Shown here: positions 1 to 5,334 of the stretch, piece by piece | Numbering within the stretch: position 1 is the stretch's first letter | How the letters are laid out: each line of letters begins with the position of its first letter | DNA from: JB111 sp052093225 | GTDB lineage: Bacteria; Actinomycetota; Actinomycetes; Actinomycetales; Actinomycetaceae | Length of the DNA: 18,317 nucleotides | NCBI GenBank assembly: GCA_052093225.1 | Contig: JBQDDG010000051.1 | Coordinates: 1-18,317, forward strand | Direction of reading: 5' to 3' | The notes under the pieces: generated by a model | Seen by the model: only the letters and a program-made list of their open reading frames with translations | Databases searched by the model: none | What the model was told of the DNA's origin: nothing | Made by a program: the position numbers and the translations under genes

Positions 1-7
1 GCCCTGC

Positions 8-163
8 GCTGGTGCTTCCTCCCCACTGGCTCGCCCACTCTGCTGGTGCTTCCTCTCCACTGGCTCGCCCACTCTGCTGGTGCTTCCTCTCCACTGGCTC
101 GCCCACTCTGCTGGTGCTTCCTCCCCACTGGCTCGCCCACTCTGCTGGTGCTTCCTCTCCACT
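8..163. repeat. 34-bp tandem minisatellite, about 4.6 copies
   Basis: Four full contiguous copies of a 34-bp unit begin at 8, 42, 76 and 110, and a fifth copy starting at 144 breaks off after 20 bp. The copies differ at one position only (CCTCCCC versus CCTCTCC). There are no spacers between units, so this is not a CRISPR array. The unit length is not a multiple of three, so a reading frame shifts from copy to copy, which argues against a coding repeat. The copies may continue only slightly left of the window, since bases 1-7 do not match the unit. Function unknown. Confidence 0.9.
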
Positions 164-180
164 TGTCAGGGGGTTCGTGC

Positions 181-211
181 ACTGGGCAGGCCACACGGTC
201 GCCTGCCTAGT
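181..211. other. Stem-loop just after the minisatellite
   Basis: Bases 181-191 pair with 201-211 (11 bp with one G-T wobble) around a 9-nt loop. An 11-bp direct repeat (CCTGCCTAGTG) occurs at 202-212 and again at 222-232, so the right arm is itself duplicated. There is no T-tract, so calling it a terminator would be a guess. Nothing else recognisable lies between 212 and 320. Confidence 0.45.
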
Positions 212-322
212 GGGAGAGCTCCCTGCCTAGTGCGCAGGCACGCCGGGAGGTGGAGCGCGCCAGGGAGTGCTGCGCGCGCGGAGGACTCGCCCGGGTGTTC
301 TCACCGTGGCGTGGGCCTCATG

Positions 323-342
323 GTGAGCGGCGGCACGCTCAC
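323..342. terminator. Short hairpin upstream of the tRNA promoter
   Basis: GTGAGCG (323-329) pairs with CGCTCAC (336-342) around a 6-nt loop. It ends 5 nt before the proposed -35 box of the tRNA gene. It could end upstream transcription or insulate the tRNA promoter. No T-run follows, so the role is inferred from position only. Confidence 0.3.
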
Positions 343-347
343 GCCGG

Positions 348-376
348 TTGAGACTCTGTTTTCCGTGCCGTAATGT
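348..376 (+). promoter_or_regulatory. Promoter of the initiator tRNA gene
   Basis: A -35-like TTGAGA at 348-353 and a -10-like TAATGT at 371-376 are separated by 17 bp, the optimal sigma-70/HrdB/SigA spacing. The predicted start is near 382-384, a few bases upstream of the mature tRNA 5' end at 388. This is among the best two-box promoters in the window. Confidence 0.6.
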
Positions 377-387
377 TGAGGAGTCGC

Positions 388-464
388 CGCGGGGTGGAGC
401 AGTTCGGTAGCTCGCCGGGCTCATAACCCGGAGGTCGCAGGTTCGAATCCTGTCCCCGCTACCA
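388..464 (+). tRNA. Initiator tRNA-Met (anticodon CAT)
   Basis: A complete 77-nt cloverleaf including an encoded 3' CCA (462-464). The anticodon CAT is at 422-424, in the loop of a stem holding three consecutive G-C pairs (GGG/CCC), the hallmark of initiator tRNA. The acceptor stem begins CGCGGGG and ends CCCCGCT, so position 1 (C) faces position 72 (T) unpaired, again an initiator feature that blocks elongator use. The T-loop reads TTCGAAT. It delivers formyl-methionine to the ribosomal P site. It stands alone between its own promoter and terminator. Confidence 0.97.
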
Positions 465-477
465 CGCGCAAGGCGCC

Positions 478-511
478 ACGAAGGCCCGGACCATCTGGTC
501 CGGGCCTTCGT
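478..511 (+). terminator. Terminator hairpin of the initiator tRNA
   Basis: Bases 478-493 are perfectly complementary to 496-511, giving a 16-bp GC-rich stem with only 2 nt at the tip (effectively a 14-bp stem with a 6-nt or smaller loop). It starts 14 nt after the tRNA CCA end. It is followed by CGTTG rather than a T-run, typical of high-GC actinobacterial terminators. Being symmetric, it could also stop minus-strand transcription coming from the sugar kinase gene at 597-1547. Confidence 0.8.
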
Positions 512-596
512 CGTTGCCGGGCCCACGGAGTTCGACGCTGAAGTCCTCCGGGCACTCGTCCGCCTCCACGTGAGGGACGATCCGACGACGCCGGGC

Positions 597-1547
597 TCAG
601 GCCCTGGGGATGGAGCTCCTGAACGCGTTCGCCTGCTCGTAGGACTCGAGACCGGCGTCGGAGCCCAGCCCGGTCGCGACGAGCGAGCCGCAGGCCATCC
701 CGAGCCGGGCCGCCTCTTCCACCGGCTCGCCGTCGAGCAGCCCGCGGATCAGGCCTGCCGCGAAGGCGTCGCCGCAGCCGGTCGTGTCGACGACGTCGAC
801 CGGCGCGGTCGGCATCCGGACGTCGATGCTGTCCGGGGTGCTGATCGACACGCCCTCGGCGCCGAGGGTGATGATCGCGGTGCCGACGCCACGGTCGAGG
901 AACCAGCGAGCCGCATCGGCGAAACCGTCGGCCCCCGTGAGAAGCAGCGAGTCGTCGTCGGACGGGAGGATGTAGTCCACGAGCGGCAGGATCGGGTCGA
1001 GAGCAGCGTGGTCGGACTCTCCACCGTCCGTCGGGAGCAGGTCGACCGTCACCGTGATCCCGCGTTCCTTGACGCGCGTGAGGAACTCGACGCTCGGCGC
1101 TCCGTCGATGCCCGGCATGAGACCGACCCCGCCCAGGTGGACGTGCTCGATGCCGTCGAGGATGTCGTCGGTGAGGTCCTGCGCGGCGAGGCGGCCGTTG
1201 GCGCCCACCACGTGCAGGGCGGGCCGCGAGCCGTCGCGCCGGATGTTGAGCATGGACGCGGAGGTCGGGGCGCCGGCGTCGCTGCGCAGCCCGGACACGT
1301 CCACGCCCTCGCGCGCCATCTGGTCCCGGACGAACTGTCCGAGCGCGTCCTCGCCGACGACGCCGGTGGTCGCGATCGGTACACCGAGCCGAGCCAGGTT
1401 GACGGCCGGGGCTGCCGCGGTCCCGGCGACGGTCAGCTTGATCTCGTCCAGCAGGGTGAGTCCCTGCCCCTCCGGGATGGAGTCGACGTAGCGACCGAGG
1501 ACGTCGGCGATGTGCAGACCGATGGTGCGGACACGTGGTGCGGACAC
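597..1547 (-). CDS. PfkB/ribokinase-family carbohydrate kinase
   Basis: A 316-residue cytosolic sugar or nucleoside kinase of the PfkB family, transferring the ATP gamma-phosphate to a sugar hydroxyl. The C-terminal family signature DTTGCGDAFAAG lies at residues 254-265 and contains the anion-hole glycines and the catalytic base D260. An N-terminal signature-like stretch (AGTAAAPAVNLARLG) is at 41-55. Length is normal for the family. The start is GTG at 1547, preceded by a clear AGGAGG (1552-1557) only 4 nt away. It lies 64 bp downstream of folA on the same strand, but a TAGAAT box (1595-1600) suggests its own promoter. The substrate cannot be named from sequence: ribose, fructose, adenosine and others are possible, and no sugar transporter or catabolic gene lies next to it. 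Confidence 0.9.
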   Translation of the reverse strand: MSAPRVRTIGLHIADVLGRYVDSIPEGQGLTLLDEIKLTVAGTAAAPAVNLARLGVPIATTGVVGEDALGQFVRDQMAREGVDVSGLRSDAGAPTSASMLNIRRDGSRPALHVVGANGRLAAQDLTDDILDGIEHVHLGGVGLMPGIDGAPSVEFLTRVKERGITVTVDLLPTDGGESDHAALDPILPLVDYILPSDDDSLLLTGADGFADAARWFLDRGVGTAIITLGAEGVSISTPDSIDVRMPTAPVDVVDTTGCGDAFAAGLIRGLLDGEPVEEAARLGMACGSLVATGLGSDAGLESYEQANAFRSSIPRA

Positions 1548-1570
1548 GGGGCCTCCTGAGAGTGGGTGTG

Positions 1571-1600
1571 CCGTCCGTCCCGGACGGTCCTTCGATTCTA
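1571..1600 (-). promoter_or_regulatory. -10 box and leader hairpin of the sugar kinase
   Basis: On the minus strand TAGAAT (1600-1595) is a near-consensus -10 box, placing transcription start near 1588. The first bases of the leader would then form a 7-bp hairpin (arms 1581-1587 and 1571-1577, 3-nt loop). No good -35 box is seen. The hairpin could instead be a weak end for folA transcripts; there is no T-run on the minus strand. Confidence 0.45.
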
Positions 1601-1611
1601 GGGAGTGGGTC

Positions 1612-2283
1612 TCAGCGACGCCGCAGGTCGCGGAACCGGTACCGCCACCCCGTCGACGACGTCAACCACCCCTGGGCAGGCTCCCGCGCGACCTCGACCC
1701 ACGCGTCCTCGGGCAGCGCTGGAGCCCGGACGAGCCTGTCGTCGTCGCGGTCGTCGCGGTCGTCGCGGTCGTCGCGGTCGTCGCGGTCGGTGTCGCCGTG
1801 GCCGTCGCCGAGGACCGTGTCGATCTCCGTGAGCATCACCCGTGCGACGTGGGGCAGTGCCGCGGCGTAGACCTGTCCGCCGCCCATGACCCAGCCCGAG
1901 TCCCCGGCCAGGCGCAGCGCCTCGGCGAGGTCCGGCGTCGTCGTCGCGCCGGGGAAGTCCTTGGCGGCACCCGAGGTGAGGACGACGTTGACGCGTCCGG
2001 GCAGCGGCCGGAACCGCTCCGGGAGGGAGAGCCACGTGCGCCGGCCCATGACGACGCCGTGCCCGCGCGTCGTGGCGCGGAAGTGGGCGAGGTCCTCGGG
2101 GACGTGCCAGGGCATCGAGGTGCCGTCGCCGATCACGCCGTCGAGCGACTGGGCCCAGATCGCCCCGAGGCCGGGCGCAGGCCCGCCACCGGGCGCGTCC
2201 TCGCGCCCCGGCCCGTCCCCGGGCGAAGGCGGATCCTCGGGCGTGGCCTGCTGCGCGGGCGCCTCGTGATCGCCGGGCGCCAT
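1612..2283 (-). CDS. folA: Dihydrofolate reductase with RDD-repeat insertion
   Basis: Reduces dihydrofolate to tetrahydrofolate with NADPH, closing the cycle opened by the adjacent thymidylate synthase. Family motifs: GAIWAQSLDGVIGD (residues 40-53), MPWHVPEDLAHF (57-68, with D64 at the position of E. coli Asp27), VVMGRRTW (77-84), and the GGGQVY nucleotide-binding loop (134-139). The usual length is about 160; this protein has 223 residues. There are two additions: a Pro/Gly-rich N-terminal extension of about 38 residues, and an Asp/Arg repeat of about 20 residues at 165-184, inserted in the loop after the conserved GDT. The ATG at 2283 is the only plausible start near the thyA stop. It has no clear ribosome-binding site and sits 2 nt after that stop, so it is probably translationally coupled to thyA. 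Confidence 0.95.
   Translation of the reverse strand: MAPGDHEAPAQQATPEDPPSPGDGPGREDAPGGGPAPGLGAIWAQSLDGVIGDGTSMPWHVPEDLAHFRATTRGHGVVMGRRTWLSLPERFRPLPGRVNVVLTSGAAKDFPGATTTPDLAEALRLAGDSGWVMGGGQVYAAALPHVARVMLTEIDTVLGDGHGDTDRDDRDDRDDRDDRDDDRLVRAPALPEDAWVEVAREPAQGWLTSSTGWRYRFRDLRRR
1741..1785. repeat. 9-bp tandem repeat inside folA (five copies)
   Basis: Five exact copies of GTCGTCGCG run head to tail and encode Arg-Asp-Asp repeats in DHFR on the minus strand. The unit is a multiple of three, so gain or loss of copies keeps the frame. Perfect identity between copies points to recent expansion or ongoing slippage. Confidence 0.95.
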
Positions 2284-2285
2284 GC

Positions 2286-3104
2286 TCAGACCGCGACCGG
2301 GGCCTTGATGGCGGGGTGGTGCTCGTACCCCTCGACGACGACGTCACCGATCTCGTGGTCGAAGAGCGAGTCGCGCGGGGCGAGCGACAGCGTGGGGAAC
2401 GGGTACGGCTCGCGCGTCAGCTGCTCGGTGACCTGTTCGACGTGGTTGTCGTAGATGTGGCAGTCGCCGCCGGTCCAGACGAAGTCGCCCACCTCGAGGC
2501 CGACCTGCGCGGCGACCATGTGGGTGAGCAGGGCGTAGGACGCGATGTTGAACGGCACCCCGAGGAAGAGGTCGGCGCTGCGCTGGTAGAGCTGGCAGGA
2601 CAGCTTCCCGTCGGCCACGTAGAACTGGAACATCACGTGGCACGGCATGAGCGCCATCTTGTCGAGCTCGGCCACGTTCCAGGCCGAGACCACCATGCGG
2701 CGCGAGTCCGGGTTCGTGCGCAGCTGCTCGAGGACCGCGCTGATCTGGTCGATGTGCTGCCCGTCCGGCGTGGGCCACGAGCGCCACTGCACGCCGTAGA
2801 CGGGGCCGAGGTCGCCGTCCTCGCCGGCCCACTCGTTCCAGATGCGGATGCCGTTGTCCTGCAGCCACCGCACGTTCGAGTCGCCGGAGAGGAACCAGAG
2901 CAGCTCGCCGACGATCGACTTCAGGTGTACCCGCTTCGTCGTCACCACGGGGAAGCCCCGGGCGAGGTCGTAGCGCAGCTGGTGGCCGAAGATCGAGCGG
3001 GTCCCCGTGCCGGTGCGGTCGGACTTCCGTGCGCCGGTCTCCATGACCAGTCGCAGGAGGTCCTCGTAGGCGGTGCTGACGGAGGTCGTGGCGGTGGCGG
3101 TCAC
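2286..3104 (-). CDS. thyA: Thymidylate synthase (ThyA)
   Basis: Converts dUMP to dTMP using 5,10-methylene-tetrahydrofolate, releasing dihydrofolate for the downstream DHFR. The 272 residues are close to E. coli ThyA (264). Diagnostic stretches: SDRTGTGT (28-35), FPVVTTKRVHLKSIVGELLWFLSG split around residues 51-74, catalytic Cys155 in LMPCHVMFQF, QLYQRSADLFLGVPFNIASYA, and HIYDNHVEQ. The start is GTG at 3104. A TACGAT box ends exactly 6 nt upstream of it, so the mRNA probably begins at the GTG (leaderless); no Shine-Dalgarno is present. It leads a two-gene thyA-folA operon. This is the classical folate-dependent enzyme, not the flavin-dependent ThyX. Confidence 0.98.
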   Translation of the reverse strand: MTATATTSVSTAYEDLLRLVMETGARKSDRTGTGTRSIFGHQLRYDLARGFPVVTTKRVHLKSIVGELLWFLSGDSNVRWLQDNGIRIWNEWAGEDGDLGPVYGVQWRSWPTPDGQHIDQISAVLEQLRTNPDSRRMVVSAWNVAELDKMALMPCHVMFQFYVADGKLSCQLYQRSADLFLGVPFNIASYALLTHMVAAQVGLEVGDFVWTGGDCHIYDNHVEQVTEQLTREPYPFPTLSLAPRDSLFDHEIGDVVVEGYEHHPAIKAPVAV

Positions 3105-3110
3105 CCGGGC

Positions 3111-3116
3111 ATCGTA
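3111..3116 (-). promoter_or_regulatory. -10 box of thyA (leaderless type)
   Basis: Minus-strand TACGAT is followed by 6 nt and then the GTG start. The expected transcription start, about 7 nt after the -10 box, therefore falls on the start codon. The same geometry recurs in front of zwf, pdtaS and the membrane protein at 13080. Confidence 0.5.
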
Positions 3117-3145
3117 TGCGGGACGCGCGCAGGACTCACCCGGCG

Positions 3146-3171
3146 CACCGGAGGGGCATGCCCCTCCGGTG
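3146..3171. terminator. Perfect 26-bp palindrome between hsp20 and thyA
   Basis: Bases 3146-3158 are the exact reverse complement of 3159-3171, with no unpaired centre. It lies downstream of hsp20 and upstream of the thyA promoter. It is probably part of the hsp20 transcription end, or possibly a protein-binding palindrome. There is no T-tract on either side. Confidence 0.5.
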
Positions 3172-3186
3172 GTACCTGCGACGACG

Positions 3187-3221
3187 ACGGCGGCCGGACG
3201 CGAGGTGCGTCCGGCCGCCGT
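3187..3221. terminator. 15-bp GC-rich stem-loop between hsp20 and thyA
   Basis: Bases 3187-3201 pair perfectly with 3207-3221 around the loop GAGGT. The right arm recurs as a 16-bp direct repeat (3207-3222 and 3279-3294), so an alternative long-range pairing of the left arm is possible. Position suggests a bidirectional-strength terminator for hsp20. The rest of 3105-3336 shows no gene. Confidence 0.6.
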
Positions 3222-3336
3222 GGGCCGGGCCGCCGTGGGTCCGGGCCGGCCGGGAACGTGACCCGGCCGCTGCGCGCCGCGTCCGGCCGCCGTGCGCGAG
3301 CGAGCTCCCGGGTCAGGGCCGGTCCCCGCGCTCGGG

Positions 3337-3795
3337 TCAGTTCTGCTGCGTGACCTCGGTCGGAGCGTCCTCGGAGCCGATCGTCGTGGTGCCGGACCCG
3401 TGGGTGACCGCGATCTTGCGGGCGCGGGCCTCGTCGGCGACGGGGATGGTCAGCGAGAGCACGCCGTCGGAGTAGGTCGCCTCGATCTTGTCGAGCGCCA
3501 CCCCGTAGCCGAGCGTGAGCTGGCGGGCGAACGTGCCGGCCGGGCGTTCGTGGGTCAGCCACTCGGCGCCCTCGGGCGCGGAGCCCGCCCGCTCGGCGCG
3601 GACGGTGAGGGTGCGGTCCTCGACGTCGACGTCGATCGACGCCGGGTCCACCCCGGGCAGGTCGATGTTCGCGACGTACGAGTCACCGGTGCGGTAGAGG
3701 TCGAGCGGCATGCCGGGCGCGTTCGGCGTCTGACGCAGCGGGGTGAACAGGCGCTCGAGGTCGCGGAACGGGTCGGTGGTGCGGTAGGTGGCCAT
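3337..3795 (-). CDS. Small heat-shock protein, Hsp20/alpha-crystallin family
   Basis: A 152-residue ATP-independent holdase chaperone that binds unfolding proteins in the cytosol. The alpha-crystallin domain spans about residues 33-135, with the LDLYRTGDSYVANIDLPGVD entry strand and the conserved GVLSLTIPV near its end. A variable tail rich in Thr, Glu and Gln follows. The frame is open upstream to 3873, but I chose the ATG at 3795. It begins with the typical ATYRTTDPFRDLERLF and has GGAAGGA (3802-3808) 6 nt upstream; the longer N-terminus would be low-complexity. A HAIR-like operator lies about 90 bp upstream, predicting HspR repression at normal temperature. A 6-bp hairpin (3821-3837) sits in the leader. 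Confidence 0.94.
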   Translation of the reverse strand: MATYRTTDPFRDLERLFTPLRQTPNAPGMPLDLYRTGDSYVANIDLPGVDPASIDVDVEDRTLTVRAERAGSAPEGAEWLTHERPAGTFARQLTLGYGVALDKIEATYSDGVLSLTIPVADEARARKIAVTHGSGTTTIGSEDAPTEVTQQN

Positions 3796-3884
3796 GGCGA
3801 GTCCTTCCGGGGAGAGAGGGCCGGGCGGGCTGCCCGGCGGTATGGCTCCATCCTCGCCCACCATGAGCGCCATGGTGAAGCAAA

Positions 3885-3905
3885 GTTGAGCGTCGTTCGC
3901 TCAAG
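3885..3905 (-). promoter_or_regulatory. HAIR-like HspR operator upstream of hsp20
   Basis: The plus strand reads GTTGAGC, seven bases, then GCTCAAG. The actinobacterial HspR site HAIR is CTTGAGT-N7-ACTCAAG, so spacing is identical and 11 of 14 arm positions match. On the minus strand the TTGAGC of one arm could also serve as the -35 box, so HspR binding would occlude RNA polymerase. It lies between the hsp20 start (3795) and the end of the upstream gene (3927). Confidence 0.7.
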
Positions 3906-3926
3906 GCTGATGCGCGGGCGTCGAGG

Positions 3927-4775
3927 TCAGTCCTCGAAGGCCTCCGGCGGCGGTCCGAACGCGGTCCGGGTGCCCTCGACGACGTCGCGGGCCATCGCGC
4001 GCATGCCGCGGTAGCCGAGGACCATCCCGATCCCGAACGGGGCGAGCCGCCCGGCGACCGCGCCGACGCCGCGCCGCGCCCCCTGGCCCGCCAGCCGCTT
4101 CGCGAGCGCCTTGTTGATCGACCGGACGCTGCCCGAGGAGAGGTGGGAGAGCGTGGTCCGTGCCCACGCCAGGGTGCCGACGCCGACCCCGCCGGACACG
4201 GCCCGCGCGCCCTCCTTGCCGAGCAGGGCGGCGAGGAGGAGCGTCCGGCGCCGCTCGGCGTCCTCGAGCTTGATGCCGTGGACCTCGGCGACGGCGAGCA
4301 CGTGACGCGCGGACGCGTCGACGAACGCGGCGACCTGGGCGCTCGTGAGCCCCACGGCCACGGCCGTGCCGAGCACAGGGAGCGCCGCGGTGGCCCCGAC
4401 GGCGCCGCCGAGCCGGGCGGCCGAGCGGACGTACTCGCGCTCGAGCCGTGCCACGAGACGCTCCGGGCTCGAGCGCCACATCCGTTGCCGCAGCCGGCGC
4501 ACACGGGAGCGGGAACGGCGGCCCTCGACGCGGATCGCCGAGTCGACCATGCCCATGAGTTGTCCGGGGGTGACGACGTCGTCGTCCTCGTGCCCCCGCG
4601 CCAGGTCCCTCCCGCGCCCCCGCGCCACGTCCTTCCCGCGGGGCGAGTCGGTCTCGTCGGCCCCGACGGCGGTGCTCGCCCCGACGTCGGAGCCGTCCCC
4701 GACGGCGGTGCGCCCCTCGACGTCGGAGCTCGCCCCGGCGCGGTCGTCGTCGACCGGGTGTTCGGCGGGGTTCAC
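3927..4775 (-). CDS. Conserved hypothetical protein, possibly membrane-associated (EcsC-like)
   Basis: A 282-residue protein I cannot assign firmly. The first 70 residues are acidic and low-complexity, with a 12-residue duplicated unit (SDVxxxTAVG, about residues 17-38) and repeated R/K-D-V/L-A-R-G. A very basic segment follows (84-103). Next come hydrophobic glycine/alanine-rich helices at about 122-165 (GGAVGATAALPVLGTAVAVG) and 235-262 (GVGAVAGRLAPFGIGMVLGY), and a C-terminal FGPPPEAFED. The glycine-rich hydrophobic pattern recalls EcsC/DUF697-type proteins, but that is a weak inference. The start is GTG at 4775, overlapping the osmC-family stop in a GTGA, so translation is coupled. The real start could be further in, past the low-complexity head. 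Confidence 0.75.
   Translation of the reverse strand: MNPAEHPVDDDRAGASSDVEGRTAVGDGSDVGASTAVGADETDSPRGKDVARGRGRDLARGHEDDDVVTPGQLMGMVDSAIRVEGRRSRSRVRRLRQRMWRSSPERLVARLEREYVRSAARLGGAVGATAALPVLGTAVAVGLTSAQVAAFVDASARHVLAVAEVHGIKLEDAERRRTLLLAALLGKEGARAVSGGVGVGTLAWARTTLSHLSSGSVRSINKALAKRLAGQGARRGVGAVAGRLAPFGIGMVLGYRGMRAMARDVVEGTRTAFGPPPEAFED
4661..4732. repeat. 36-bp duplicated unit in the hypothetical gene
   Basis: Two near-identical 36-bp copies (4661-4696 and 4697-4732) encode the repeated SDVxxxTAVG segment in the N-terminal head. The unit is in frame, 12 codons long, indicating a tandem duplication inside a poorly constrained region. Confidence 0.8.
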
Positions 4776-5254
4776 GACGTCGTCCCGGCGTCGCGGGAGG
4801 AGACGGTGAGCGTCGTGGCCGCTCCGGCACGGAGGGTGCGGCCCACGGTGCAGTGGCGCTCGACGGCCGCGTCGATCCGCTCGCGCAGGCGCTCCTCGGC
4901 GTCGGGCGCGAGGGCGGAGAGGTCGAGCGACATCTCGACGTGCAGGTCCGTGTAGCGGTTGTCCGCCTCGTCCTTCTCACGGGTCACCCGGGTGACCACC
5001 TCGGCGTCGGCGCCCAGGCCGTGCGCGATGCGGTGGTCCGCGGACAGCGCCTCGCACGCCGCGAGGGCGATCTGCAGGAGCTCGCCCGGGGTGAAGGCCT
5101 CCGGCGCCCCCTCGCCCCCGACCAGCACCGACGCGCCGCGCGAGTTCGTCGCGCGCGCCGTGCGGGTGCCCGTGCGCGTGACGGTGAGGTCGGCGTCGTC
5201 GTGCGCGGAGGCGCCCGCGGGCGGTCGGTCGGGGGTGCTTCGCTGGTCGGTCAC
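4772..5254 (-). CDS. OsmC/Ohr-family peroxide-detoxifying protein
   Basis: A 160-residue protein of the OsmC/Ohr superfamily, thiol-dependent reductases of organic hydroperoxides in the cytosol. The two family cysteines are C67 in FTPGELLQIALAACEAL (54-70) and C135 in VERHCTVGRTL (131-141), the expected peroxidatic/resolving pair. The arginine in ATNSRGASVLVGGE (35-48) precedes the domain. The open frame reaches 5359, but that would overlap the divergent zwf gene and add an Arg/Pro-rich stretch, so I chose GTG at 5254 (VTDQRS). There is no Shine-Dalgarno; CACGAT ends 7 nt upstream, a possible leaderless promoter. It is first in a two-gene unit with the hypothetical protein. Whether it belongs to the OsmC, Ohr or YhfA subgroup is not settled. 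Confidence 0.9.
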   Translation of the reverse strand: MTDQRSTPDRPPAGASAHDDADLTVTRTGTRTARATNSRGASVLVGGEGAPEAFTPGELLQIALAACEALSADHRIAHGLGADAEVVTRVTREKDEADNRYTDLHVEMSLDLSALAPDAEERLRERIDAAVERHCTVGRTLRAGAATTLTVSSRDAGTTS

Positions 5255-5322
5255 GCGGACGATCGTGGCACGCGGGAGGGTCCGGCGCGCGGGGGCGGGG
5301 GCGCGCCCGGGCCCCGGTGCTC

Positions 5323-5328
5323 TAGGTT
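5323..5328 (+). promoter_or_regulatory. -10 box of zwf (leaderless type)
   Basis: TAGGTT is followed by exactly 6 nt (GGAGCC) and the GTG start of zwf at 5335, so the transcript should begin at or next to the start codon. The 80-bp gap 5255-5334 must also hold the divergent OsmC promoter. Confidence 0.5.
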
Positions 5329-5334
5329 GGAGCC

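Noticed and set aside
8..163. CRISPR array or repeat protein
   Set aside because: Units are contiguous with no spacers, and the 34-bp period breaks any reading frame.
459..569. A 36-codon minus-strand frame starting GTG (VEADECPEDFSV...) downstream of the sugar kinase
   Set aside because: It runs through the tRNA terminator and into the tRNA 3' end and has no ribosome-binding site; its protein-like look is probably a composition effect.
570..1559. Long plus-strand open frame opposite the sugar kinase
   Set aside because: Antisense shadow of high-GC coding DNA; it shows no family motifs, while the minus strand carries the PfkB signature.
3796..3840. RNA thermometer in the hsp20 leader
   Set aside because: The GC hairpin at 3821-3837 does not cover the Shine-Dalgarno (3802-3808), and no U-rich anti-Shine-Dalgarno (fourU or ROSE type) pairing was found.
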